DNA of 46,578 nucleotides from a virus. The notes under the pieces are model-generated. The model worked only from the letters and a program-made list of their open reading frames with translations, ran no database searches and was not told the origin of the DNA. Below, piece by piece: positions 1 through 8,445 of the stretch. Numbering within the stretch: position 1 is the stretch's first letter; each line of letters begins with the position of its first letter. The DNA is taken from positions 1 to 46,578 of the IMG/VR virus record IMGVR_UViG_3300045135_001915; one strand, given 5' to 3'. A program made the position numbers and the translations under genes.

Positions 1-1
1 T

Positions 2-1426
2 TCGGTTGCTGGTGTAACCGCTGGTGAAGTTCTTGACTGGTATGACCAACAAACATTGGGTTTAACAAACTCCACTGTATATTGGAAGACTCTTGCACCA
101 AAACCAAGAACCAATCAGTACTCTGCTGATAGAAGTGGCAGAAACGATTCAATGCACATTGTTGTTGTTGATGACCTTGGTTCTGTAACTGGTATTCAAG
201 GAAATATTCTTGAACAGCATCTTGGCATTTCTAAAGCGGCAGATTCAATTTCAGCAGTTAATTCTCCTCAGAAGACATTCTATAAGAACTATCTGAGAGA
301 CTTCTCTGAAAATATTTACGCTGGATGGAACCCATCTCAAGAAGAAGACGCATATCACGGAACCGTACCAACAGCAACTGGTTTCTCCGCTAGTTATACT
401 CCATATACAATTGGAGAGGGTCTTTGGGGACAAAATGCTCAGGGTATTGTCTTTAGTGCTATTGGCAATAAAACTTACACTCTTGCTGGTGGTGTTGATT
501 ACTCTGCTGCTGGTGGAATGAAAGCAGAACTGGGAGATTTGGTAACAGCATATGACTTGTTCTCTAATAGAGATGAAGTTCAAGTTGATTATCTCATCAA
601 TGGTCCTGGTTTATTGACTGAACCCGAATCGCAAGCAAAGGCAAATAAACTTATTGCTGTTGCTGAAAGTAGAAAGGATTGTGTTGCAGTCATTTCTCCG
701 GATAGAGCTAATGTTGTTGATCTCACAAATACAACTACTCAAACTAATAATATTGTCAGATTCTTTAGTTCGTTGACCTCATCTTCGTATGCAATATTCG
801 ATAGTGGATATAAGTATACTTACGATAGATTTAATAATACTTTTAGATACATTCCATGCAACGCTGATGTTGCTGGACTGATGACTAGAACAAACTTAAC
901 TGCTTTCCCATGGTTCTCACCAGCAGGTCAGCAGAGAGGAACTCTTAATAATGCTGTCAAACTTGCTTATAACCCAAGTAAAGCACAAAGAGATATTCTC
1001 TATCCTCAAAGAGTCAACTCAATTGTAAATCAACCAGGTGTTGGCGTTATCCTCTTTGGAGATAAGACGGCACTTGCTTATCCATCCGCCTTCGATAGAA
1101 TCAATGTTCGCCGCTTGTTCCTCACAGTAGAACAAGCACTTGAGAGATCGGCACAAGCTCAACTCTTTGAGTTGAACGATCAAACAACAAGAGCAAACTT
1201 TGTTAACATCGTTGAACCATATCTCCGCGATGTTCAGGCAAAGAGAGGTGTTTATGACTTCTTAGTTATTTGTGATGATTCAAATAACACTCCTGAGGTT
1301 ATTGATAACAATGAATTCAGGGCTGACATTTTCCTGAAACCAACTAAGTCTATTAACTACATTACCCTTACATTTGTTGCTACTCGCACAGGCGTAAGTT
1401 TTGAAGAAGTAGCTGGCAGATCTTGA
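2..1426 (+). CDS. gp18: Tail sheath protein gp18 (5' truncated)
   Basis: This is the C-terminal part of the contractile tail sheath subunit, which polymerises around the tail tube and shortens during DNA injection. The reading frame is open from base 2 without a credible start (the first TTG, at 56, is internal), so the gene begins upstream of the window; 474 residues are visible. The end carries the conserved sheath C-terminal region, with SAFDRINVRRLFLTVEQAL around 1085-1140 and the late segment on residue-rich FLKPTKSINYITLTFVATR before the stop. It is followed 36 bases later by the tube gene, the usual T4 order 18-19-20. Identity is firm from sequence and context. Confidence 0.95.
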   Translation, partial: SVAGVTAGEVLDWYDQQTLGLTNSTVYWKTLAPKPRTNQYSADRSGRNDSMHIVVVDDLGSVTGIQGNILEQHLGISKAADSISAVNSPQKTFYKNYLRDFSENIYAGWNPSQEEDAYHGTVPTATGFSASYTPYTIGEGLWGQNAQGIVFSAIGNKTYTLAGGVDYSAAGGMKAELGDLVTAYDLFSNRDEVQVDYLINGPGLLTEPESQAKANKLIAVAESRKDCVAVISPDRANVVDLTNTTTQTNNIVRFFSSLTSSSYAIFDSGYKYTYDRFNNTFRYIPCNADVAGLMTRTNLTAFPWFSPAGQQRGTLNNAVKLAYNPSKAQRDILYPQRVNSIVNQPGVGVILFGDKTALAYPSAFDRINVRRLFLTVEQALERSAQAQLFELNDQTTRANFVNIVEPYLRDVQAKRGVYDFLVICDDSNNTPEVIDNNEFRADIFLKPTKSINYITLTFVATRTGVSFEEVAGRS

Positions 1427-1431
1427 TCAAC

Positions 1432-1439
1432 CATAAATT
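1432..1439 (+). promoter_or_regulatory. Possible late promoter octamer upstream of gp19
   Basis: CATAAATT differs by one base from the T4 late consensus (NATAAATA) and lies 23 bases before the gp19 start, just after the gp18 stop. An AGGAGG ribosome site follows at 1448-1453. Confidence 0.4.
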
Positions 1440-1462
1440 AATTACATAGGAGGAAACACAAA

Positions 1463-2089
1463 ATGTCAACGCTCAGAACGATTACTGCCTTTAAATCAAA
1501 ATTAGCAGGAGGGGGCGCACGCCCCAACCTGTTTGAGGTTGAAATCCCTTCATTCCCAGCAGCTGCTGGTCAAAATGTTTGGAGAACAGGCGACAACCAA
1601 GAAGCAGACACCTTTAAGTTTTTATGCAAAACTGCACAATTACCAGCTTCAAATATTTCAGAAATTGGTATACCTTTTAGAGGTCGCACTCTTAAAGTTG
1701 CTGGAGACAGAACCTTCGATACTTGGACAGTTTCCGTCATTAACGATGAAAACTTCCTTCTGAGAAATGCATTTGAACAATGGATGCAAGGTATCAGTAA
1801 GAATAGTAACAACACTGGTGCTACTAACCCATCTTCTTATATGACTTATGCATTAGTTCATCAACTTGGACGTGGTGCTGAGAATGGAGCATTTTCCACT
1901 TCAAATTCGACTGCTGTTAATGGTCAGGCTATTAAACCACTTAAGTCTTATACTTTCTTTGATATTTTCCCAACTGAAGTAAGTGCCATTGAGCTTTCTT
2001 ATGATAACAGTGACGTTATTGAAGAGTTCTCGGTCACTTTCCAAGTTCAATATTGGGAACCAGGTGTATATGCCAAAGATTCTGCTTGA
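1463..2089 (+). CDS. gp19: Tail tube protein gp19
   Basis: Structural subunit that stacks in hexameric rings to form the inner tail tube through which DNA passes. The 208-residue product begins MSTLRTITAFKSKL and contains the GGARPNLFEVEIP segment near residues 17-29, typical of gp19-like tube proteins, and a C-terminal FSVTFQVQYWEPG strand. Length is somewhat above T4 gp19 (about 163). The start is supported by AGGAGG at 1448-1453, one of the clearest Shine-Dalgarno sites in the window. Placed between sheath and portal genes as in all T4-like phages. Production in large amounts late in infection is expected. Confidence 0.95.
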   Translation: MSTLRTITAFKSKLAGGGARPNLFEVEIPSFPAAAGQNVWRTGDNQEADTFKFLCKTAQLPASNISEIGIPFRGRTLKVAGDRTFDTWTVSVINDENFLLRNAFEQWMQGISKNSNNTGATNPSSYMTYALVHQLGRGAENGAFSTSNSTAVNGQAIKPLKSYTFFDIFPTEVSAIELSYDNSDVIEEFSVTFQVQYWEPGVYAKDSA

Positions 2090-2097
2090 TTTTATTT

Positions 2098-2105
2098 CAT
2101 AAATA
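2098..2105 (+). promoter_or_regulatory. Late promoter octamer for gp20
   Basis: CATAAATA, a full match to NATAAATA, lies 30 bases before the gp20 start. It abuts a perfect 8-base inverted repeat (ACTAGAAA 2105-2112 and TTTCTAGT 2118-2125, loop GGAAA) that would form only in mRNA reading through from gp19. Confidence 0.6.
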
Positions 2106-2135
2106 CTAGAAAGGAAATTTCTAGTATAATAAATC

Positions 2136-3806
2136 ATGGCAAATTTGTTTGGGTTCTCTATTGAGGACAACGAACCACAATCGCCCACTACTGTGTCCCC
2201 CGTTCCTCCATCAAACGAGGACGGGGTTGATCACTATTTAAGTAGTGGGTTTTTTGGTTCTTATGTTGATATTGAAGGTGTATATCGTACAGAATTTGAC
2301 CTTATTAAAAGATATCGTGAAATGGCACTTCACCCAGAGTGTGATAGTGCTATTGAAGATATCGTAAACGAAGCTATTGTTTCTGATACTAATGATAGTC
2401 CTGTAGAAATTGAACTATCAAATCTTAATGCAAGTGATGGTATTAAGAAAAAAATTCGCAATGAGTTTAAATATCTTTTAGAACTTTTAGATTTCAATAG
2501 AAAGTCTCACGAAATTTATAGGAATTGGTATATTGACGGTAGACTTTATTATCATAAAGTTATTGATTTAAAAAATCCACAAGAAGGAATTCAAGAGTTG
2601 CGTTACATTGACGCAATGAAAATGCGTTATGTTCGCCAACAAAAGAAGAAGAAAGAAGATGTTCTTCGTCTTGGGAATATTGCAAAAAATAATCCAATGG
2701 AGTATGAGTTCCCAGAACTGGAAGAATACTTCATCTATAATCCAAAAACATCATATCCAACAACTAACCCATCGTCGATGGGTGGACATGGTGGTATTAA
2801 GATGGCTAAAGATTCAATTACATATTGCACATCTGGTCTTGTAGATAGAAATAAGGGATCAACATTATCATATTTACATAAATCAATCAAATCTCTCAAT
2901 CAACTGAGAATGATTGAAGACTCTCTGGTCATCTATCGTTTGAGTAGAGCACCAGAACGTAGAATTTTCTACATTGACGTTGGCAATCTTCCTAAGGTTA
3001 AGGCAGAACAATATCTGCGTGATGTTATGATGCGTTATCGTAACAAACTTGTCTATGATGCAAACACTGGAGAAATACGTGATGACAAAAAATACATGTC
3101 AATGCTTGAGGATTTCTGGCTGCCAAGAAGAGAGGGCGGCAGGGGCACCGAAATCTCAACGTTGCCAGGAGGTCAAAACCTTGGAGAAATTACTGATATT
3201 GAATACTTTAAGAAAAAACTTTACAGGTCACTTAATGTTCCACCATCAAGAATGGATGGAGAAGGTGGGTTTAACTTGGGGAGATCTTCTGAGATCTTGA
3301 GAGATGAGGTTAAGTTTAGTAAGTTTGTTGCGCGTTTGAGAAAACGTTTCTCGCATATGTTCAATGATATGCTTAAAACTCAACTCATTCTGAAGAACAT
3401 TATTACCCCAGAAGACTGGTCCATAATGGAAGAACATATTCAATATGATTTCCTTTATGATAATCATTTTGCAGAACTAAAAGAAGCAGAACTTCTTAAC
3501 GAAAGACTGACTCTTGTCCAAACTGCAGAACCATATGTTGGAAAATATTTCTCTCAAGATTACTTAAGAAGAAAAATTCTTCGCCAAACAGATCAAGAAA
3601 TTCTTGAGCAGGATAGTCTTATCGACAAAGAAATTAAAGATGGGGTTATTGCAGATCCTGCATCTATCGACCCAGAAACTGGTATGCCATATCAAGATGA
3701 TGCATCAATGAATTTAGGTAAGCCAGTTATGGAACCAGAAGTTGATGGTTCTGCAACTGAAGTTGATGGTGGTGCAGTGGAAATGCCCAAGAGCGGAGAG
3801 ATATAA
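2136..3806 (+). CDS. gp20: Portal vertex protein gp20
   Basis: Forms the dodecameric portal at one capsid vertex: prohead assembly initiator, DNA packaging channel and tail attachment site. The 556-residue length matches the family (T4 gp20 is 524). Recognisable T4-like portal segments include YREMALHPECDSAIEDIVNE near residues 61-80, FYIDVGNLPK and the DFWLPRREGGRGTEISTLPG stretch in the middle of the protein. The C-terminus is acidic and low-complexity (repeated EVDG). The stop codon is embedded in the next late promoter. Identity is certain from sequence and from the gp19-gp20-gp67 order. Confidence 0.97.
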   Translation: MANLFGFSIEDNEPQSPTTVSPVPPSNEDGVDHYLSSGFFGSYVDIEGVYRTEFDLIKRYREMALHPECDSAIEDIVNEAIVSDTNDSPVEIELSNLNASDGIKKKIRNEFKYLLELLDFNRKSHEIYRNWYIDGRLYYHKVIDLKNPQEGIQELRYIDAMKMRYVRQQKKKKEDVLRLGNIAKNNPMEYEFPELEEYFIYNPKTSYPTTNPSSMGGHGGIKMAKDSITYCTSGLVDRNKGSTLSYLHKSIKSLNQLRMIEDSLVIYRLSRAPERRIFYIDVGNLPKVKAEQYLRDVMMRYRNKLVYDANTGEIRDDKKYMSMLEDFWLPRREGGRGTEISTLPGGQNLGEITDIEYFKKKLYRSLNVPPSRMDGEGGFNLGRSSEILRDEVKFSKFVARLRKRFSHMFNDMLKTQLILKNIITPEDWSIMEEHIQYDFLYDNHFAELKEAELLNERLTLVQTAEPYVGKYFSQDYLRRKILRQTDQEILEQDSLIDKEIKDGVIADPASIDPETGMPYQDDASMNLGKPVMEPEVDGSATEVDGGAVEMPKSGEI

Positions 3807-3809
3807 ATA
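3802..3809 (+). promoter_or_regulatory. Late promoter octamer for the prohead core genes
   Basis: A perfect TATAAATA overlaps the gp20 stop (TAA at 3804-3806) and is 28 bases upstream of the gp67 start. Confidence 0.65.
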
Positions 3810-3836
3810 TTAGCGATTGTTTATTTGTAACATAAA

Positions 3837-3998
3837 ATGGACGATATTTTGGATATGATCATTGCTGATGAGTCTCCATCTCAAATTAGTGACAAGATCA
3901 AAGAAGTTTTATACGCAAAATCTGCAGATAAAATTGACGACTTTCGACCAACAGTAGGAAACTCAATGTTTGATACTGAGGTACAGGAAGAGGAGTAA
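3837..3998 (+). CDS. gp67: Prohead core protein gp67-like
   Basis: A 53-residue acidic protein (MDDILDMIIADESPSQ at the N-terminus, ending EVQEEE). Its size, acidity and position directly after the portal gene match gp67 of T4-like phages, a minor component of the prohead scaffolding core needed for correct head shape. It is smaller than T4 gp67 (80 residues), as in other cyanophages. No good Shine-Dalgarno site is present. Assignment rests mainly on synteny and composition, so it is probable rather than proven. Confidence 0.75.
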   Translation: MDDILDMIIADESPSQISDKIKEVLYAKSADKIDDFRPTVGNSMFDTEVQEEE

Positions 3999-4000
3999 AT

Positions 4001-4008
4001 TATAAATA
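4001..4008 (+). promoter_or_regulatory. Late promoter octamer upstream of the 88-residue head-region gene
   Basis: Perfect TATAAATA immediately after the gp67 stop, 28 bases before the ATG at 4037, the same spacing as the previous late promoter. Confidence 0.65.
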
Positions 4009-4036
4009 ACAATATCTCGTATTATAAACAGAACAA

Positions 4037-4303
4037 ATGTCAAGAATAGCTGTTTCTGCTGGTGAAAGGTCGTTAAATGCTGGTATAGCAAATTCAACAA
4101 CAGTTGATGCTGCTAGACACGTTAGAGTTTTTAATAACTCTGGCGCAGAGGCAGTTTTATATGTTCAGGATTCAAATCATTCTGGCATTGGATCTATCAC
4201 ACTAAAGAATGGAAGTGTTGAACTTATTGAAAAACATCCTGAGGATTCCATTTATTATACAGGTAGTGCAAACATCAAGGTATCAAGAGTAGGAGTTGGG
4301 TAA
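4037..4303 (+). CDS. Small beta-rich conserved cyanophage protein (gp68 position)
   Basis: An 88-residue protein that sits where T4 has gp68, between gp67 and the gp21 protease. T4 gp68 is a larger helical scaffold protein, whereas this one reads as a beta-sandwich: alternating hydrophobic strands (HVRVFNNSG, AVLYVQDSN, GSITLKNGSVELIEK, ANIKVSRVGVG) with glycine turns. It has its own late promoter, so a virion or prohead role (decoration or head assembly) is a fair inference, but no function can be assigned. I would not call it gp68 on sequence. Confidence 0.75.
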   Translation: MSRIAVSAGERSLNAGIANSTTVDAARHVRVFNNSGAEAVLYVQDSNHSGIGSITLKNGSVELIEKHPEDSIYYTGSANIKVSRVGVG

Positions 4304-4307
4304 CCAA

Positions 4308-4964
4308 ATGAAACTTATCAGAGAAGAAATAGAATCAGTAAAAGTTATTACTGAAGAAAATAAAACTGGTGGTAAGAGTCTGTATATTGAAGGTGTTTTC
4401 TTACAGGGAAATATTTGCAATAGAAACGGTCGTATGTACCCAATGGAAACGCTTCGTCGTGAAGTTGGGAGATATAACGAAAACCATGTTTCAACAGGTA
4501 GAGCACTTGGAGAACTTGGTCATCCTGATGGACCAACTGTGAATCTTGATAGGGTTTCACACAAAATTGTTTCACTCAGAGAATCTGGATCAAACTTTAT
4601 TGGAAAGGCAAAAATTCTTGAGTCTACTCCAATGGGTAAGATTGCAGCATCACTTTTGGGTGAGGGAGTGAAACTTGGTGTTTCTTCTAGAGGTATTGGT
4701 TCTTTAAAACCAACTAAAGAAGGTTTTAATGTTGTTGGCGAAGACTTTATGTTGGCAACTGCTGCTGATATTGTTGCAGATCCTTCAGCACCAGATGCTT
4801 TTGTTGAAGGTATCATGGAAGGTAAAGAGTGGGTTTGGGAAGGAAGTATTCTTCGTGAGAAAAAAGCAGAGGAAATTAAGACCGCTGTTGACACTCTTGC
4901 TGGACAAGGACGACTTGAAGAGCATAAGTTAAATTTATTCAACGACTTCTTAAATAGTCTTTGA
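4308..4964 (+). CDS. gp21: Prohead core protease gp21
   Basis: Serine protease that digests the scaffold and trims capsid proteins during head maturation, cutting after L/I-x-E. The 218-residue protein carries the family's catalytic landmarks: His72 in ALGELGHPD and a serine in GVSSRG (residues 125-129), as in herpesvirus-like prohead proteases. I place the start at ATG 4308 because the upstream TTG at 4296 would overlap the preceding gene and adds only four residues. Followed by scaffold (gp22) and capsid (gp23) genes, its substrates. Likely cleavage sites are visible in gp23 (LME before A60) and several in gp22. Confidence 0.95.
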   Translation: MKLIREEIESVKVITEENKTGGKSLYIEGVFLQGNICNRNGRMYPMETLRREVGRYNENHVSTGRALGELGHPDGPTVNLDRVSHKIVSLRESGSNFIGKAKILESTPMGKIAASLLGEGVKLGVSSRGIGSLKPTKEGFNVVGEDFMLATAADIVADPSAPDAFVEGIMEGKEWVWEGSILREKKAEEIKTAVDTLAGQGRLEEHKLNLFNDFLNSL

Positions 4965-4984
4965 AATTATTAAATATTCTAATT

Positions 4985-4992
4985 TATAAATA
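4985..4992 (+). promoter_or_regulatory. Late promoter octamer for gp22
   Basis: Perfect TATAAATA, 37 bases before the gp22 start. A second overlapping match, AATAAATA, lies at 4989-4996. Confidence 0.6.
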
Positions 4993-5028
4993 AATATAGT
5001 TTAATTACCGGAAAAACGGAGAGTTCAA

Positions 5029-6156
5029 ATGTCGCGTGACACCGATTTACAAGAAATGGAAGTAGGCACTGCTCAATCCAAGACCGCTGTTAATGCAGGA
5101 GCAAAGGCAGCAGATCCTATGCACAGTGGACCTCAAGGGGAAACTCCTGGTCAAGGATCCGTAGAAGATCTTGGTGGTCCTACCCCAGATAACTACAGAC
5201 CTGATGACGATTCTGCAAAGTTAAAGACCGATGGTCTTAAGACTGTTAAGGATATCGTCAACAAAGGTGCAAAACCTGCCGATCCTATGCCTAAGATGGC
5301 AAAGGAAGAGGAAGAGGTAGAAGTCGAAGAGGATCAAGAGATTGTTGCTGAAGAAGAAACTACCGAAGAGGAAGTTGTTTCTGAAGAAGAAACCACTGAA
5401 GAAGAAGTAGTTGCTGAAGCACCTGAGTTTACTGAAATCAACGTCGAAGAAGATGTTAATGCACTTCTCGGTGAAGAAGAACTCTCCGAAGAATTCAAAG
5501 AAAAGGCAAAAACAATCTTTGAAGCAGCACTGAACTCTAAAGTCAGTGAACTGAAAGAAGCACTTGAGGCAAGATATGAGACAGCACTTCTTGAAGAAGT
5601 TGCTGAAATCAAATCTACCTTAACTGAGCGTGTTGATTCCTATCTTGAGTATGTATCTCAAGAGTGGATGACTGAAAATCAACTCGCTGTCGAAGAAGGT
5701 CTTAAGACCGAAATGACTGAATCATTCCTCACTGGAATGAAGAGTCTTTTTGAAGAACATTATGTAACTATCCCTGAAGAAAAATATGATGTGCTTGAAA
5801 GCATGGTAGAAAAACTTGATGATATGGAGACTAAACTCAACGAGCAAATTGAGAAGAATATCTCCCTCAACAAGCGTCTCTCCGAGTCGGTTGCTGATGG
5901 AATCTTTGAATCAGTTTCTGAAGGGCTTGCTGCCACTCAGAAAGACAAGCTCGCTTCACTTGCAGAAAGTGTTGAGTTTGAAAGCGAAGATCAATATCGT
6001 GAAAATCTGGAGACGCTGAAAGAAGCATATTTTGCTAAGAAAGCATCTTCAACTGCTAAAACTGAAACCCTTTCTGAGGGTGTAAGCAATGGTCATGAGT
6101 CTTACTCACCTTCCATGGCTGCATACCTGAGAACCCTGGGTTCAACTAGCAAATAA
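5029..6156 (+). CDS. gp22: Prohead scaffold protein gp22
   Basis: Major component of the internal prohead core around which the capsid shell forms; it is destroyed by gp21 before DNA packaging. The 375-residue protein is strongly acidic, with Glu-rich repeats around residues 85-135 (EEEVVSEEETTEEEVV) and long helical, coiled-coil-prone stretches after residue 140. Several gp21-type sites (L-x-E before A, S or G) are visible, for example LSE-S and LAE-S in the C-terminal half. It is longer than T4 gp22 (269). Position between gp21 and gp23 confirms the assignment. Confidence 0.93.
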   Translation: MSRDTDLQEMEVGTAQSKTAVNAGAKAADPMHSGPQGETPGQGSVEDLGGPTPDNYRPDDDSAKLKTDGLKTVKDIVNKGAKPADPMPKMAKEEEEVEVEEDQEIVAEEETTEEEVVSEEETTEEEVVAEAPEFTEINVEEDVNALLGEEELSEEFKEKAKTIFEAALNSKVSELKEALEARYETALLEEVAEIKSTLTERVDSYLEYVSQEWMTENQLAVEEGLKTEMTESFLTGMKSLFEEHYVTIPEEKYDVLESMVEKLDDMETKLNEQIEKNISLNKRLSESVADGIFESVSEGLAATQKDKLASLAESVEFESEDQYRENLETLKEAYFAKKASSTAKTETLSEGVSNGHESYSPSMAAYLRTLGSTSK

Positions 6157-6176
6157 TTGAATTTTATATAATTCAA
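6157..6176 (+). repeat. Perfect inverted repeat upstream of gp23
   Basis: TTGAATT (6157-6163) and AATTCAA (6170-6176) form a perfect 7-base inverted repeat around TTATAT. It contains a TATAAT-like element (6167-6172) 37 bases before the gp23 ATG, in the place where other late genes here have NATAAATA. It may be a promoter, an mRNA processing hairpin or both. Confidence 0.5.
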
Positions 6177-6208
6177 ACCCAAAATTGTACACTTACTAAG
6201 AAAAGCAA

Positions 6209-7654
6209 ATGTTCCATTCCGAACAGTTGCAGGAAAAGTGGGCACCTCTCCTCAATCATGAGGGTTGCGAGTCAATCAAAGATTCACATCGTAGAGCTGT
6301 AACCGCTGTCCTGCTCGAAAACCAAGAAAAATTCCTCCGTGAGCAAGCTGCATTTGAAGGCGGCAATGTTCACTCCCTGATGGAAGCACCAACCAATGCT
6401 GGTAACGCCGCTGGCGCTCAAGGCGGTTTTGGTGGTGCTGATGCACAAGCAGGTGGTCCTGTTGCAGGTTTCGACCCTGTACTGATCTCCCTGATCCGTC
6501 GCTCCATGCCTAACCTGGTCGCATATGACCTCGCAGGCGTTCAACCAATGTCCGGTCCTACTGGACTCATCTTCGCAATGCGCTCCCGTTACTCTTCACA
6601 GAGTGGCACCGAGGCATTGTTCGACGAAGCAGATACCGCATTCTCCGGTCAGAATGCTGGTTCTGGCGCTGATATCGATCAAGCATTCTCTGATGCTGTT
6701 GCTGGTATTGGTACTACTATTCAGTCTGGTTCTAACCCATCAGTTCTGAACCCTGTTGGTAGTGCATCCTCTACTGGATACAACGTCGCTCAGGGTATGC
6801 CTACTGGCGATGCAGAAGCACTTGATGGTACAGGTGCAAATGCATTCAACCAGATGGCATTCTCGATCGAGAAGGTCACCGTAACTGCTAAGTCCAGAGC
6901 ACTGAAGGCAGAATACAGCCTTGAGCTTGCACAGGACCTGAAGGCTATTCATGGTCTGAATGCAGAAGCAGAACTCGCCAACATTCTCTCCACTGAGATT
7001 CTGGCTGAGATCAACCGTGAAGTCATCAGAACCATCTACAAGGTTGCTGAGCAAGGTGCTGTTTCTAACACCGCTACCGCTGGTGTATTTGACCTCGACG
7101 TTGACTCCAACGGTCGCTGGTCTGTTGAGAAGTTTAAGGGTCTTCTGTTCCAAATCGAGCGCGATGCAAACGCAATCGCACAAAGAACTCGTCGCGGGAA
7201 GGGCAACATCATCCTCTGCTCTGCAGACGTTGCATCCGCCCTCACCATGGCAGGCGTTCTCGATTACACTCCTGCACTCAACGCTAACCTTAACGTTGAT
7301 GACACTGGTAACACCTTCGCTGGTGTTCTCCAAGGTAAGTACAGAGTCTACATCGACCCATATGCTGCTAACCTGACTTCTGCTAACGCAGGTGCTGGTA
7401 ACCAGTATTATGTCGTTGGTTATAAGGGTTCTTCGCCTTATGACGCAGGTCTGTTCTATTGCCCATATGTTCCCCTCCAGATGGTTCGTGCCGTTGGAGA
7501 GAACTCCTTCCAGCCCAAGATTGGCTTCAAGACCCGCTATGGTATTGTTGCTAACCCCTTCGCTGAAGGAAATGCAGACAACCAAGGTCTGGGTCGTCTC
7601 AAGGTCAACGCAAACCGCTACTATCGTCGCGTTGCTGTTAAGAACCTCATGTGA
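6209..7654 (+). CDS. gp23: Major capsid protein gp23
   Basis: Main shell protein of the head (HK97 fold), 481 residues before processing. The N-terminal propeptide should be removed by gp21 between E59 and A60 (LME-A), giving the mature shell subunit. Conserved T4-like blocks follow: PNLVAYDLAGVQPMSGPTGL around residues 99-118, and FQPKIGFKTRYGIVANPFAE near the C-terminus. Codon use is distinct: C-ending and GC-rich (35 G+C in the 60 bases 6481-6540) compared with AT-rich gp20, consistent with selection for very high expression. A strong terminator follows the stop. Confidence 0.98.
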   Translation: MFHSEQLQEKWAPLLNHEGCESIKDSHRRAVTAVLLENQEKFLREQAAFEGGNVHSLMEAPTNAGNAAGAQGGFGGADAQAGGPVAGFDPVLISLIRRSMPNLVAYDLAGVQPMSGPTGLIFAMRSRYSSQSGTEALFDEADTAFSGQNAGSGADIDQAFSDAVAGIGTTIQSGSNPSVLNPVGSASSTGYNVAQGMPTGDAEALDGTGANAFNQMAFSIEKVTVTAKSRALKAEYSLELAQDLKAIHGLNAEAELANILSTEILAEINREVIRTIYKVAEQGAVSNTATAGVFDLDVDSNGRWSVEKFKGLLFQIERDANAIAQRTRRGKGNIILCSADVASALTMAGVLDYTPALNANLNVDDTGNTFAGVLQGKYRVYIDPYAANLTSANAGAGNQYYVVGYKGSSPYDAGLFYCPYVPLQMVRAVGENSFQPKIGFKTRYGIVANPFAEGNADNQGLGRLKVNANRYYRRVAVKNLM

Positions 7655-7678
7655 TCTATTTGTTTCACATACTTCTAC

Positions 7679-7706
7679 GGGAGACCTTCGGGTCTCCCTT
7701 TTTTTT
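7679..7706 (+). terminator. Rho-independent terminator after gp23
   Basis: A perfect 8-bp stem (GGGAGACC and GGTCTCCC) capped by a TTCG tetraloop and followed by eight T residues. It closes the structural operon. Confidence 0.95.
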
Positions 7707-7724
7707 CCTTTGGATTGGATAACT

Positions 7725-8084
7725 ATGGAATACACACCACCAGTATACAACCACATTCCACCAATGGAATTCGCATTACCTCTTCCGGTAATCCCTCCAT
7801 CTCAGTTAGAATATGTTGAACATAGAGTATGGGTTCCTTGGGTAAAGCATGAATGGTGGGCAGAAAATGGAGCGATGAACTTCAGGACAACAACTTCTCA
7901 AGTAAATCCGGTAATAAGAAAAGTTCCACATCCACTTCCACCTGTTGGGTGGATACAAGGTGAAGAAATATATAGAAACTGCTATAGATGCCATCCATTA
8001 GAAAGACTAGATGATATAGCAAGATTTAGAAAAATGAGAGAGTCTTTTATGGACTCACTAAAATCAACTTCTTTTGATAAGTAG
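7725..8084 (+). CDS. Conserved hypothetical protein, proline- and aromatic-rich
   Basis: 119 residues beginning MEYTPPVYNHIPP. Rich in Pro, Trp and Tyr in the first two thirds (PLPVIPPSQ, WVPWVKHEWW), with a CYRCHPLER segment near residue 92 and a charged helical tail (DIARFRKMRESF). I do not recognise a domain. The open frame extends upstream through the terminator, but ATG 7725 is the first start after it. No predicted signal peptide or membrane segment. It probably depends on read-through past the gp23 terminator or on an unseen promoter. Confidence 0.65.
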   Translation: MEYTPPVYNHIPPMEFALPLPVIPPSQLEYVEHRVWVPWVKHEWWAENGAMNFRTTTSQVNPVIRKVPHPLPPVGWIQGEEIYRNCYRCHPLERLDDIARFRKMRESFMDSLKSTSFDK

Positions 8085-8133
8085 GCATAAATTTTTGTTT
8101 CCTAATATTGTATAAATCAACACATATATGCTA

Positions 8134-8139
8134 TATAAT
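8134..8139 (+). promoter_or_regulatory. Possible promoter region with -10 TATAAT
   Basis: A TATAAT hexamer lies in the 141-base gap between 8085 and 8225. Upstream is TTGTAT (8108-8113), but the 20-base spacing is too long for a standard sigma70 promoter; a near-late element TATAAATC overlaps it at 8111-8118. Three AACTGA units follow at 8166-8171, 8172-8177 and 8181-8186. Weakly supported. Confidence 0.3.
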
Positions 8140-8225
8140 AACAGAATAGAGAGGTGAAACAAGTGAACTGAAACTGACTAAACTGAGTGCGAAATTTTAC
8201 TATGTAACATTTTTTTGGAGGTACT

Positions 8226-8408
8226 ATGCACAACATCTTATCGCATAATCAACTAGCAGGATGGAAACAGAGCGTTTTGAGATTGGAGAAAACTTTAGAT
8301 AGGAGTATGGATGAATCTGATCTTATAAACGACTATTATCATTGTTTGATTGAATGTGATGAAGATCAAGCAACATGTAAAAGAATATGTCGTTCCATGT
8401 TAGACTAA
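8226..8408 (+). CDS. Small cysteine-containing conserved protein
   Basis: 60 residues, starting MHNILSHNQLAGWKQ, preceded by a good GGAGG Shine-Dalgarno site (8217-8221). The C-terminal half holds four cysteines in the pattern C-x4-C-x6-C-x3-C (CLIECDEDQATCKRICRS), suggesting a small metal-binding or disulfide-stabilised helical hairpin, though no known zinc motif fits exactly. It is monocistronic, between a promoter-like region and a strong terminator. Function unknown. Confidence 0.7.
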   Translation: MHNILSHNQLAGWKQSVLRLEKTLDRSMDESDLINDYYHCLIECDEDQATCKRICRSMLD

Positions 8409-8445
8409 CGGAGTGTTAAATTGATGTTCTTTTAAACTATTTTTT

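Noticed and set aside
4037-4303. Naming the 88-residue protein gp68
   Set aside because: Position fits, but it is beta-rich and short whereas gp68 is a helical core protein.
6740-7756. 338-codon open frame on the minus strand across gp23
   Set aside because: It is antisense to the strongly biased, unambiguous gp23 gene, its translation is Cys/Val-rich with no domain, and it would span the terminator; an effect of gp23 codon bias.
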